Origin: Nissolia schottii
Lineage: Eukaryota > Streptophyta > Magnoliopsida > Fabales > Fabaceae
Assembly (NCBI GenBank): GCA_003254905.1
Contig: QANU01015990.1
Location: 131,963 to 195,962, forward strand
DNA: 64,000 nt
Direction of reading: 5' to 3'
Part shown: piece after piece, positions 51,901-63,500 of the stretch
How the letters are laid out: each line of letters begins with the position of its first letter
Numbering within the stretch: position 1 is the stretch's first letter
The notes under the pieces: model-generated
The model's database searches: none
Told to the model about the DNA's origin: nothing
Seen by the model: the letters and a program-made list of their open reading frames with translations, nothing else
Position numbers and translations under genes: made by a program

Positions 51901-54125
51901 TGGGTGTGGATTGGCGCTACGGTACTCATGATACACTACAATAATTATTTACTTTAGTTCTTTTTGGTTTAGTTAGATGTTGGAAATGTAATTAAAATGC
52001 ATCTAAAAATAACTATATTTTAACTGCATAACCCTATAATTAAATGGATTTGGCTTGGTTTTTGGAAAGATAAAATATGATCACCCATAAAATTCCAAAA
52101 ATATGAATAAATATTTTTTCAAAGTGACAAGATTTTATCAGCGTGATTGTGAAAATTAAATTAAAATTTGTAAAGTGTGATTAAATAAAAAATAAGTCAC
52201 TAGAATTGATTTAGTGGTAAGAGATTTAGATACTAAATATAACATTTTAAATTCAAACTTCATAAAATGTAATTTTTGAAGTAATTTTTTTTTTATTAGA
52301 TACATCTTATAACATACCAAATTTGAAAAGTGTATCAAAAACTTATTTAGAAATTTGGTTGGTCATACCGGCAATGGTAATCATTACTGAAAAAAAATTA
52401 TTAGTAAATAAGTTTGTAAATTAATAAATTAAGTATCTTAAACATTTTTCAATTCAAATATACATGTCTTACTAGTTTGGGCTATATCCAGATTTAACCT
52501 CACCTATGTGACCCAAAGTGAGGCTAGGCCATTTACCCTTTTTTACTTTATGAGGTAAATCTGTGTTCAAAAAACCCTTTATGAAGTAAATCAAGTCCAA
52601 TCAACTTGGATAGGACTGAAATATCCGTTAGCACCACCCAACTTTGGTGCTTTAATGTACAAACACTGATTTCCATTTAGAAGCGACAAATCTATGATCG
52701 TGAAAAAGTATAGAAAGTGAGAAAAAAAAAATACAAGCATTAGTAGTGCTCGGCCATCATATTCACCAGCTTAATGGTGGTCAAATCATTGGTTAAATAC
52801 GTTATTTTACTAATTGACTTCACATAAATAAAGCATCATATAGGAGTGTATTTTTTATTTTTAAGATAGACGAGAAGTGAGGCGAAGAGGCAGTGAGGCG
52901 AGGAGGAAGATGATTGATTCTAAAGAGGAAGTTTATATTTAAGATTAAAACAAATAAATATACATAAAATATTAAATTAGATCTATATAATTAGAAATAT
53001 ATTATAATAATAAAATCAATTTCCTAGCTTTTGTTAAAAAAAGAAAAGAAAGAATGGTGCGTTTTTCCCTTTGAAAAAAGAAAAGTCTATAAAAGTTTTA
53101 TTGATTGTAATATTTTCCATATTCTTTTTTTTTTTTGGGGTACATCCCAAAAAAGACATGAAAAGAAGTTATTAAAGAAAAGAACAGTCAAGAGAGAGTA
53201 ATTTGGATTAAAAATCCATGTCACAATCAAAACCTTTCCCAAAACTTATACAGAGCAAGTTTTTATGGTTGATCAAGTTATTTTTTCTCCATGTCTTTCG
53301 TCCATTTATAATAGAAGTGGACATTTGGGGACAAAACTAAAAGATTATAATAAGGATCGATGCCACCCTAAAATCCCTCTTAGAGGCATCAATTTCCAGC
53401 TCTTGTAATAGTTCACGCTTAAGCACAACATAGTAGGGTAGACTGGGCCGGCATGTCAATAAAATAACTTACTAGTATCAAAACAAAATTGCAAATGATC
53501 AAGGGATGCCCTAACAATAGTAATTCATGTTTGGTCTTGGTATCTCTGTTCATTGTTCGTCCTTTATGAAACTCCACTAATTTCAGGGTAGTGTACAAGA
53601 AGCAAACATCAACAATCAAACATTTTCTCAATAGCTGAGTTCAGAACCGTTATCATGATCTCAGTGTAGAATACCTGATTAAAAATTAAATAACCTTTCA
53701 AAATTATTCCAACCTGCTACTTTAACAAAATTTCTGATGAAAATGGCCAAAAAGCCAAACCTCAGAAGAACCAAACTGAAGACACTCCGGTTACTTCAGC
53801 ATTATTTCCTAGAAAATGACGCCATACATGTTCTTTAAAAGTTTCAAGTGAAGGGGAAAAGTTCCGATAAGAATTCCTTCATATCATGTGTATAGAAAAA
53901 CAGAAGATAGTCAAACAACATCCAACTTGAGAATTTACCCCTTAATAGGCTCATTCTGAGACATGTAGGACCAAAAAACAAACAAGGAATCATAAGCAAT
54001 GCCAAAAGAATAAATTACAGATAGAATCTACAGAACTAACCTAAGGGCTCGGCACAAATAATACAGTAAACAGCCTCCATCAATAGCAGCTGCTGATAAT
54101 AAATCAAAATCAAAATCCTTAAATG
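48911..54125. other. Gene-poor AT-rich region and AP-3 delta 3' flank
   Basis: Only the MITE at 50741-50966 is recognised. 49000-50200 and 51140-52460 are extremely AT-rich. 53640-54125 is probably the 3' UTR or 3' flank of the AP-3 delta gene. Small frames in between have no similarity that I recognise. Confidence 0.45.
50741..50966. mobile_element. Tourist-like MITE
   Basis: 226 bp. The left end AGATGTGTTTGGTTTGGCTT and the right end in reverse complement AGGTGCGTTTGTTTAAGCTT are imperfect inverted repeats. TAA flanks it directly on both sides (50738-50740 and 50967-50969). The interior is AT-rich and non-coding. It is a different family from the MITE in the BRUTUS intron. Confidence 0.7.
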
Positions 54126-56927
54126 TCACAAAAGAAAATCTGGAATTACTGGTGTTTGTGAGACCACGTTTAAGGGTGAATTGGCTCTTTGACGGGTTTT
54201 ATGATTACCGTGGCGCTGGCTACTCTTTTTCTTCCTTCCCCTCTCATCCTGCTCTTCCCCTTCAACAATCTTCTCCTTACCTCTCTGTCTTCTCTCTTTA
54301 GTATGACTGTGGTTCTTGCTACTTGACTTTGGCTTCTCAAGGTCAGCCTTTTCTGCATCACCCAGATTTTCCTTCATTTCAGATGGAACATCTGCGCCTA
54401 GTTTCTTTTTCTCTTTCCGCTTGCTTGATGACTTATCAGAACGATTGTTTTGAGATGAACTTGGTATGGTGACACTTCCTAGCAGAACCTCTTTTATAGC
54501 ACCAGAAAGTGAATCATCCCTCGGCTCAGGCCTCTTGATTAAGATTGGTACCATGTCTCCATCATCCAATTTCACCACTACAGGCCTGGGCTTTGCTTGG
54601 TTTGGCCTTTTCTTCAAAAGAAGTGATTGCTCTGTCAGCTTGGCTAGCTCTTCAGCTTCATCATTTATATTACTGTTTGAATTTGGGTCATTTGCGGGAG
54701 GATAATCAGCTGGCACAATCTCATTCTTCTCTGAAGGAAGGTAATATAATCCATGCCGCCTCCGGTGTTCAAGCAGAGATGTAGATTCACTTAATGGCCC
54801 TAACTCATCATTTTTCAGATGATTAGATGAAGATGCATCTGAAGTAGTGCCTATGTGAGGGCCTCCTATGCCAAATGAACTTGATGAGGGTAGTTCAATA
54901 TCACCACATATTTCTGTTAAGTCGTCGAGATTCTGCTTAAGAACCAATCCATCTGGTACAGCAACTCTTTCCTGCGCACTTATTGAGACTGGACCAAGGT
55001 CTGTAGAAAAAGCTTCAGACATCAATCTGATAACAGCTGAAACTTGATTATCTTTCTTGTCAACAGTGTCCACTTTCTGGGCTGAACTATCAACTAATTC
55101 TGCTTTGGCTAACTGAACAAAGGCAAGTACGTTACATGCTCTGTCCAGTACTTCAACATCCTGATTTGCTGTTAGTGGGCCCAAACTTAATTCAATTCGA
55201 TTTAATAGGCTAACGATAGATTCATGGGTAATTGCTGGACATTGAGTAACAACCCTATCAGCATTGTTTTCAACAGAAAGAGCTTCAGAAAACTCCGTTG
55301 TATTCCTTGGGTCAAAACCTTCCTCCTGTTCAAAATTTGAACCTTCGTTTTGCATAAGGTAACAGTCCAGACAAAAAATTAACACTTTAAGAGCAGAATG
55401 AATATAGACTGCTCTTATCGATGGAGGCAAGAGATTTGTACGAGGTTGTAGGAGTGCATCCATGAGCTCAAATGGATTGCACACAAACTCAACATACTCT
55501 CCAGCAACCCAAGCTACAGCACACAATATCCTATGCAAGTACACATTACCAAGCAATGCAGGGTCAATCAACAGATCACGACCAACCCGAACAAGCTGCA
55601 ACCTAGCATCCTTAACTCTCATACCGATATCAACAAGCTGATGCTCAATCTCTTCACCCTTTTGGCAATTAGGAATCCTAGCCATTTCTCCAAGAAGAGA
55701 CACATACCAATCAAAGTCAACAATTATCCCATACACATTCCGAGAGCACGTTGCCAAGACGGAACCCAAAATCTCATTGCAGAATTCCGGGTCAGATTTC
55801 AGTGCATAATTGACCAACACCCCAGAGATCTCTGCCACATTGTTCTCAGACACCATGACCATCACCAGATGCAAAGACTCGATCCTAATATTCGAATCAT
55901 CATCGCTCAACGACTTGATCACAGCCTCCTTATTCTCCAATACTGCCCACAGGTGCTTCTCGGCCGCAGCCAAAAGCGCCTGGAGCCCAAGATACCTGAG
56001 ATTCGGATCCTCATCAACCATCAACTCCCTGACCTTGGAAACCGCCAGCTTAACAGCAGAACCATAATCACTCAAGCTAGTGAGCACAGTCCTAACACAC
56101 TCAAACATCAACGACTTCGCCCCAGTTCCCCTCATAAGCTCACAAATAGGCTCCACAACCCTCTTCGCCAACCTAGGTTCCAAAGGAGCCAACTTTGCAA
56201 ATATCTTGAGCGTCTTGATCAAAACCCAATTGTTCTTACAATCAACCAAAACCTTATAAAACTCAGGCGCCAGGGGAAGATACGACCTCGGATCCCTCGA
56301 AGCGAGCTCGCAGAAAACCCCAACGACGGCGCTCACAATCTGAGGATCGGAGCTGTCGAGATTCTCAACTAAGCGCTTGAAGCAAACCCTAACGGCGTCG
56401 GGGTACTTATCGAAAACCCTCAAGACGACGGCAATCGCCTTCTTCCTAACGAAAACCCTACCGGAAGAGAGCAAGGCGAAGACCTCGGGGGTCAAATCCC
56501 TAGCGAGATCAACGGTTGCGATTCGGGAGAGAGTGTGGAGGGCAAGGGTTACCTCGAAGGGGTTGGAGGAGGATAGGTCCTTGCGGAGCTGGTTGGTGAT
56601 GAGGAGGAGGACGGGGGTGGCGTCGTTGAAGGACTGGGCGGCGGCGTGGTAGCCGACGGACTTGTGGGAGAAGCGGGAGGAGGACATGAGCTCAACGGCG
56701 TGGAAGGCGGCCCAGGACATGTCGACGCCGTGGACGGCGGAGAGGTAGCTGAGCTTGTGGAGGGCGGTCGACTTGGTGTGGGGATCGGTGGACTTGATCT
56801 CCCGACGGATCTCCTCGATGGCCTTCGAGATGAAGGTGGATTCGCCGATCAATTGGAGGCGCATCCCTTTGATAAGATCCTCCAGTGTCCGCTGGAACAG
56901 GTTCTCCATGATCGATGACCCCGCCAT
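54126..56927 (-). CDS. AP-3 complex subunit delta (delta-adaptin)
   Basis: Large subunit of the AP-3 adaptor, which sorts cargo from the Golgi/endosomes to the vacuole. A single uninterrupted exon of 933 residues starts at the ATG at 56927 (MAGSSIMENLFQRTLEDLIK). The frame stays open a few codons upstream without another ATG. Residues 1 to about 590 are the adaptin HEAT-repeat solenoid, with the family blocks KSTALHKLSYLSAVHGVDMS, NNWVLIKTLKIFAKLAPLEP, CEL and DPNLRYLGLQALL, and LLQPRTNLLPPSIRAVYIHS near its end. The rest is a serine-rich, then very basic tail (KRKEKKK, KERRQRGKEK, GRKKKSSQRHG) ending in TPVIPDFLL. The Arabidopsis delta gene (At1g48760) is, as I recall, also intronless in its coding region. 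Confidence 0.96.
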   Translation of the reverse strand: MAGSSIMENLFQRTLEDLIKGMRLQLIGESTFISKAIEEIRREIKSTDPHTKSTALHKLSYLSAVHGVDMSWAAFHAVELMSSSRFSHKSVGYHAAAQSFNDATPVLLLITNQLRKDLSSSNPFEVTLALHTLSRIATVDLARDLTPEVFALLSSGRVFVRKKAIAVVLRVFDKYPDAVRVCFKRLVENLDSSDPQIVSAVVGVFCELASRDPRSYLPLAPEFYKVLVDCKNNWVLIKTLKIFAKLAPLEPRLAKRVVEPICELMRGTGAKSLMFECVRTVLTSLSDYGSAVKLAVSKVRELMVDEDPNLRYLGLQALLAAAEKHLWAVLENKEAVIKSLSDDDSNIRIESLHLVMVMVSENNVAEISGVLVNYALKSDPEFCNEILGSVLATCSRNVYGIIVDFDWYVSLLGEMARIPNCQKGEEIEHQLVDIGMRVKDARLQLVRVGRDLLIDPALLGNVYLHRILCAVAWVAGEYVEFVCNPFELMDALLQPRTNLLPPSIRAVYIHSALKVLIFCLDCYLMQNEGSNFEQEEGFDPRNTTEFSEALSVENNADRVVTQCPAITHESIVSLLNRIELSLGPLTANQDVEVLDRACNVLAFVQLAKAELVDSSAQKVDTVDKKDNQVSAVIRLMSEAFSTDLGPVSISAQERVAVPDGLVLKQNLDDLTEICGDIELPSSSSFGIGGPHIGTTSDASSSNHLKNDELGPLSESTSLLEHRRRHGLYYLPSEKNEIVPADYPPANDPNSNSNINDEAEELAKLTEQSLLLKKRPNQAKPRPVVVKLDDGDMVPILIKRPEPRDDSLSGAIKEVLLGSVTIPSSSQNNRSDKSSSKRKEKKKLGADVPSEMKENLGDAEKADLEKPKSSSKNHSHTKERRQRGKEKIVEGEEQDERGRKKKSSQRHGNHKTRQRANSPLNVVSQTPVIPDFLL

Positions 56928-57858
56928 TGATCCAACCAAGCCGCGACAAACGACAGCGAAGCGATAACGGATCGCAGTGGCTGGGGTTCTTCTAGAAATC
57001 CATGGTTTGTGTTGCCATTCGCTTCCTCTTCGATTCCATTGGATTCAGCGTTTCTTTATTTCAGAGATGAACCTCTTTTTCTTTGGTTTGTCAATGATGA
57101 ATGAATTTTGGATTTTTAGTATTTCTTTATCCCCAAACCTCAACGATGAACTCACTCAGATGTTGCATAATAGGTGCTGGCTGGGTGAAGGAGCAGTAGT
57201 ATTCGGAGGCTAAATTTGTTGGGCCAGCCCGTAATCTCAAGGGCCCATAATAAGAGAATTCGGCCCAATACAAGATGGGTTGCTACCAGATCATTAGCAA
57301 GAAGATTTGGCCCAATAGTCTAATTGAATGCGTGTGTATAAATTGACTAATCCGTAGTCTAATTAATAAATGAAGGGAAATGGAAAAACGTAGTGTAATT
57401 GTTCGTCGGTTAAATTAAATTCATTTTGGCGGTTAAGCTCTAGAACATTGACGAATAAGAATAGATGTAACTAAACACGAAACTAAATTCTCTTTAATGG
57501 GTTGATTTAATGCATAGTATCCTGTAACGGACTTTGTATTAAGGACAAAAATCCTTTCGATTGAAGTAACACCCACCCCCCTTGTTTTACCATTGGCAGC
57601 TTTCATAACCATCAAAATGTAATAAAAAGTGTAGTTTTTCCTCCTTATTGATGTGATGATACTAGAATAAGAGGAAGCAGCCACAAGTCAAGCACAAATA
57701 CTAGTATTGTGTTTCGTGGTCAATTCAAGTATCTTCACTTCTCTTTCGTCAAGTTTGATGGATGCTCACAGCCACCAATAACAAGATCCTCTATTAATCA
57801 AATCAAATCAAATCAAATCCCTCCCACAATTGTGTGTGTTGCTGTTGATTCCGTGAGC
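56928..57858. promoter_or_regulatory. Shared upstream region of AP-3 delta (-) and GT14 (+) with four TGGGCC motifs
   Basis: The two genes are divergent with 931 bp between start codons. TGGGCC/GGCCCA occurs at 57220-57225, 57242-57247, 57262-57267 and 57309-57314, four copies in 95 bases. These are site II-type elements bound by TCP factors. They sit about 300-390 bases upstream of the AP-3 delta start and 540-640 bases upstream of the GT14 start. A bidirectional role is inferred. Confidence 0.55.
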
Positions 57859-60557
57859 ATGAAGGGAGAACGGTCCACTGCATACGGAAAACTCTTGAGT
57901 GCCCAACAGCTCCATCTCTTCAACCTCTTCTCCCATGTTCTACTCTTCGCCTCTGGGTTACTCATTGGCATCACCCTCGCTTTCTTCCTCATTCACTCCT
58001 CCTCCCTCAATTTCCAAATCAACCACGTCCTCCTCCCATCTCTCTCTACCTCAACCTCCAATCTCTCAGTTTCAGCACATCATAACAACAACAATCACAC
58101 AAAAGCTGTCGCCACCACTCGTGATGGAACACTGAAGGGTTTGTTGAAGCCGCCAAAGGCATTAATGCATGACATGAACGAGGAAGAGTTGCTGTGGAGG
58201 GCTTCTATGGCTCCTAGGATTACAGAACTACCGTTCAAATTCACCCCTAAGGTTGCCTTCATGTTTCTGACTAGAGGACCCGTGCATTTGGCACCCTTGT
58301 GGGAGCGATTCTTCAAAGGGAATGAAGGATTGTATTCTATCTACGTCCATTCCCATCCTTCTTTCAATGAAACAGTTCCCCAATCCTCTGTCTTTCACGG
58401 CCGCAGAATCCCAAGCAAGGTAAGTTTCTACTACTTACTTAACTTCAGCTTTTAGTTTCATTAGAGAGCCTCGATTCCAGTATTTTCCCACGTGATCAGT
58501 AAACAATATGATTGAATTATATAATTGCCTTTGCCTCAAAATCAAGAGATTTGGCACTATTGATTTTATTTGGGAGGGGTTCGGTACTATATTCTGTTTT
58601 CCAATTTCATTTTCGGGGATTCCGTGGATTTTAGCATGGATAGCTGGTAGAAAACGATTTCGGTTATGATCAATGTCAAGCACGAGGTGCGCCTCAATCC
58701 ACGCCTTATTCAGTTGTTGTTATTCTAACACTGTAGACGTGTTTTTTGGGCTACTCCAGATTGAGGCGCACAGTGAAAATTGCATCATGTATAACTCGGG
58801 TTCGTGGTAGGGCGTATAGTTTCAGTATAACACGTCATTCTGTGCACCACTATTGACAGAAAAAAAAAAACTGCTAATTTGGGCAACACCGGTCCGAATG
58901 GACCTTAGCCGCCACTAATTTTGTTTTAATGTGATAGTTTTCTTCCAATTAGAGTTGAACACATTATTATGGGTTTTCCGCAACATAACGGACTAACAGC
59001 CTTCTTGTTGTTGTTGGGGTCATATTCGTGGTCACCACTTGAGGGTTGCTTGTAGGACGGGACTTTGATGAGAGATCGAATAATCAGATACCACCAAAGC
59101 TTGCGAAAGAGCAATCCTAATATTTTTTGAAATAAAGCCTTTTCAAGTCTATTTTTCATAAATGAGGGGAAAAAATGATGCTTGTATACTAGCGAGTAAC
59201 AATTCCTGATTTTTGTTTTTGATTGTTAACTGGGTCATTCACTTGTCCATTTTTGGGAAACAAGATGTGAGTTACTCTTTCGTGACTGACATACCCTGGC
59301 AAGAGGTTTCAAAAAAGGAAAAGAAAAAAAAAAACTGTTAAAGCAAACAGTCCATACTTTTCTTTGATTCCACTCCTTTTACTTTGCACACCCGAGGAAA
59401 TTCCACTCTTCTCCCTAATTCCAAACCTTTTACATCCACATGATCATACCTTTTCATGATTCCTTCCTTTGTATTTGTCTCTCAAAGAGGTGCAGCATGT
59501 TAATCTCAAGAAGCGACATACAATAAAAATTGTTTTATTTTCCCACACATACACATTTTTGTTTTATCTTATTGCCAAACACGCACATACACATTAAGTG
59601 TTGTTAACCAATGTATAATTATTGGACTTAGGTAACGATTAATCAAGAAAAAAATAATTAAACTTAGCTGTCATTTTCATGAGTTTTGGAATCATGTTAA
59701 TTAACTATGCCGTGTAACCATGAGCCCAAGTACACACAATTAGGCCTCCAATTGGGCACAATAGAGCTTTATTGGACATGAAGGCATTGCTCATTTAAGG
59801 CCTAGAAAATGACGTTGCAATTAGATATGTGTACCCAAAAAAAAGAAAGTTGTATATACTGAGAACTGTCTTGATTAAATTTGAGGATTTTGCTAATATG
59901 CTGCTGTGGCAGGAGGTAAAGTGGGGTGACTTCAACATGATAGGGGCAGAGAGGCGCCTACTAGCCAACGCACTGCTGGACTTGTCCAACCAACGCTTTG
60001 TCCTTCTCTCAGAGTCATGCATCCCCCTCTTCAACCTGTCAACCGTCTACAGCTACTTAATGGGCTCAGCCAAGACGTTCGTGGAGGCCTACGACCTCCC
60101 AGGCCCAGTGGGCCGAGGCAGGTACAACCCAAGAATGAGGCCCACTGTGAGGCCCACTCAGTGGAGAAAAGGTTCCCAGTGGTTCCAAATAGACCGCGAG
60201 CTGGCCCTCGAGATTGTGTCCGACCAGAGGTACTACCCGGTGTTCAAGAAGCACTGCAGGAACGGCTGTTATGGCGACGAGCACTACTTGCCCACGCTGG
60301 TCAGCATCAGGTTTTGGAGGAGGAACTCGAACCGGACCCTGACCTGGGTTGACTGGTCCAGGGGTGGGGCCCACCCGGCGCGGTTCGTGAGGACCGACGT
60401 CACCGTTGGGTTTTTGAAGAGGCTGAGGCACGGGAGTAAAGCGTGTGAGTACAATGGGAAGAGCACGAGGGTTTGCCATTTGTTTGCCAGGAAGTTCACG
60501 CCTCATGCTCTGGATAGGCTCCTGAGGTTTGCTCCACCGATTATGCAATTTAATTGA
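57859..60557 (+). CDS. Core-2/I-branching beta-1,6-N-acetylglucosaminyltransferase-like protein (GT14)
   Basis: Two exons (57859-58419 and 59913-60557) with a 1493-bp GT-AG intron give 401 residues. It is a type II membrane protein: a short cytosolic N-terminus, a membrane anchor at about residues 27-45 ([18 protein letters not shown]) and a serine/asparagine-rich stem. The Branch domain follows from about 131 ([20 protein letters not shown]) through [35 protein letters not shown] and [13 protein letters not shown] to near the end. Family members are Golgi glycosyltransferases; substrates of most plant members (former DUF266) are unknown, though some act on arabinogalactan proteins. I chose the ATG at 57859 because the upstream in-frame stretch lacks a convincing ATG. 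The gene looks intact. Confidence 0.93.
58687..58771. repeat. 13-bp perfect inverted repeat in the GT14 intron
   Basis: GTGCGCCTCAATC (58687-58699) recurs as its reverse complement GATTGAGGCGCAC (58759-58771), separated by 59 bases. It could be the trace of a small transposon or an RNA stem; no target duplication was found. Confidence 0.6.
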
Positions 60558-63500
60558 TCTGTTTCGTTTCTTTTTTTGTTATCATTTTCGAATGGGTGCT
60601 TTCATAGGTTAATTCATTGTATAAACTACACGTTTTACTACAATAGAGAGTTTACACATGGTCATTTCGATTGTAGTGCGATGCCTCCTTTCCGAATTGG
60701 CTGCCTTCGTTCGTATTTACAATGTTAAATGCCATCATGGTTCATAATGTATGACGGTTTTTTTTACCGGTATTTTTTTTTTTAAAATAAGCTATTACGT
60801 AAATTGAATTTTTTATTCTCTTAGGATGAATTTGTCTTTGTGAATTGGAAACTACATGATGTATAGCATTGAGTTGGTTCATGTGATTGAACTGTATGGC
60901 GTTTAATTTAATAATACTCTCTAGAAGATTTAAAGAGGAAAAACGAAATAGTTAAAGGGGAAAGTAGTAGCATGGTAATGTCCTCCTGAATTTGGAATGA
61001 ATTTAGAGTCTTTAAATTTTAACCTTCTTATCACTGTTTTGTTTCTTATTACTGTTGATAATGTTAACTCGAGACAAATTAATTAATTTTACCAGAAAAA
61101 AGGTTATTTTGAAGTTTCTTTTAGTAAATTATTTTAAACATATAATAACATCATCTAAGCACGGATTTAATCAAGCCAAGGTTTATCTGAGATAATTTCA
61201 AATTGGGGGCATGCTTTAGTAGTCCGTACAAATCAATAGTCATAAATATAGACCAGAAGAGGAAAAGAAAGAAAAAGAAGAGAAAGAGAATTTGCTGAGT
61301 CCCTTTACGCAGAAACCGCTTGATAGCTTCACTTCAGCTTCCTTTTATATACTGTTATTAACAAATACAACAAAAAGCCAACAACCATGGGAACCCTCAC
61401 TGTCAGTTATAGAAAGAAGAAACACACTTGCTGTTGGTCATTTTGTGTGTCGTTGTTACTCCTGCTCCTTTTTTGGCGAAAATGTTATCTTCTCATGTCC
61501 AAAAGGCGGCCTAGTTGAATTTGAATGACCTGACCCCATAAAAGTTAAATAAAGCAAGAGGTGTGTTTATCATCACACCAAAATTATACTGTTTAATTTA
61601 TGTGTTATTGCAAAATTCGGAAATTGATTGCATTTTCCTGTCAAAATCAACAACAATAACTATCTTATATTTGGATTGGGCAAACTTCATGTGGACAAAC
61701 AATAAGCCGCGTTGAGCGTGTGCCACGTGGATTTGAGATCAAAACAGAGTCCTGATGAGGTGTGGTGTGCCATGGAAAATGGAAATAGGAAGGAGCTGCC
61801 AAATTTCCTATTTAATTTGCAACATCAATTAACCAAAAACAATTTTCACTCGCTTTCGCACTTTTATAGTTCTCAACACACTATCTACATGGATAGATAA
61901 AGCTATTATTATTTCATATTTTGGGCCATACATACATTTGTGTATCAAAGACATCGGGGCCTACTTCAATAACCGAGTAGGAAAAAAGAATTCATATATG
62001 CAGGCGACTTTAGGCATTCAATTATTTTATCTCTAAATTTAATCATAGTATTTGAAAGAGACGATATCGTTGTCTTTCATATATTGATGGAAAGAAAATG
62101 TTCAACTACTTCAACTAAATGAAATAGCTCACAAATAATAATAATAATAACAATAACTAAACACCAATTAAATACTCTTGATGTCCAAAAAACTAAAAGG
62201 ATCTTATGAAAGATGTGCGTTGATTTGAATGGGTGGTAAACAAGGTGTCACATCAAATTAATGTTCCAACACTTTTGAAACTTTAAAACAGGATTTTCAA
62301 ACAATTAAAATACGTTGAATAACAACTGTTCACTGACCCAGCATATGAAAGAGAAAATGAAATTATTGTATTTAGTAAAAAAAATTAATATCTCTTAAGC
62401 ATATTGTATTAACATTTGTGTGTGATATGAACGCACGTTAACAATGCTATTAATGTGACTAATTCTCATTCTGTTAAACACATTTTTTTTTATCAAATCG
62501 CGCGCTCTCTTTATCATATTATACTAACTCTTTGTTAAAACAAACTATCTCTTCTCTATTTTTCATTTTTATGTGAAGTTCACGTATCACAATAGTATCA
62601 ACATAATAATAATAAGTATTAAGTATTAACCTAACAAAAATAAATATTAAGATATTATAATAGATATCAATTTTATCTCTACGCTATCATTTTTTCACTC
62701 CAACGCTATGATGTAATGAAAGAGAATGATTTTTTTTTAATATTTTGTAATTCCTTATCAATATAATTGTTACAATATTTAAAATATCATTTCTCTTTAA
62801 AGTATGGTTTATCTTTTTGTAATAACTTACGAGAATCATTTGGTGCTATCAGTAATTACGATCTAGTCGGATCACCGGAGTTGATAGCCCCTGACACGTA
62901 TTCGATCCTTCCTAGAAACACGTAGTTTGACTAAACTGGTAAACGACAACGCCTACAATAAAGCAAATGATAGGAAATTTACTAGATTTTAGAATGAAAT
63001 AATCAATTATATGATAAATCTTCTTCTTCTTGTCATACTATGATCAATCACGGTCCTGACAAAGTAGAAATGTGGTTGCATTGTTTTTTTAAGAATGAGA
63101 TCACACTAAAGATCACATTAATGTCAGTTGAATTAGGAATAATTTTTTTAATGAACATGTCATTTAAGTGTGCATTGAATGTACATGAACATGTCATACG
63201 CTCCAAATATTAACCGTTAATTATATTGTAATATTGATTTGATAGTGACATTTGTATAAAATAATTTTTAAGTTTTATGATAGATCTATATGAAATGATG
63301 TAGGACCAATCTACTAGTCTTACTAACATTGCAAAAATTAATAGAATAATAATTTTTTTTTAAAAATTACAATAAAATCCTTTCTTAACCCTAACTTCAC
63401 CCATTCACATTCACTAGCCGCTGCCTCAATCTCGCACCTGTCACTTTGCTCATTTCACAAGATTCAAGCACCACCCAACCACTACCTCCCATGGATTTTA

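Noticed and set aside
55533-56372. A 279-codon open frame antisense to AP-3 delta
   Set aside because: It is the antisense shadow of a strong adaptin coding exon, with low-complexity composition and no known similarity.
60017-60548. Alternative frames over the second GT14 exon
   Set aside because: Proline- and arginine-rich shadows of the GT14 reading frame.
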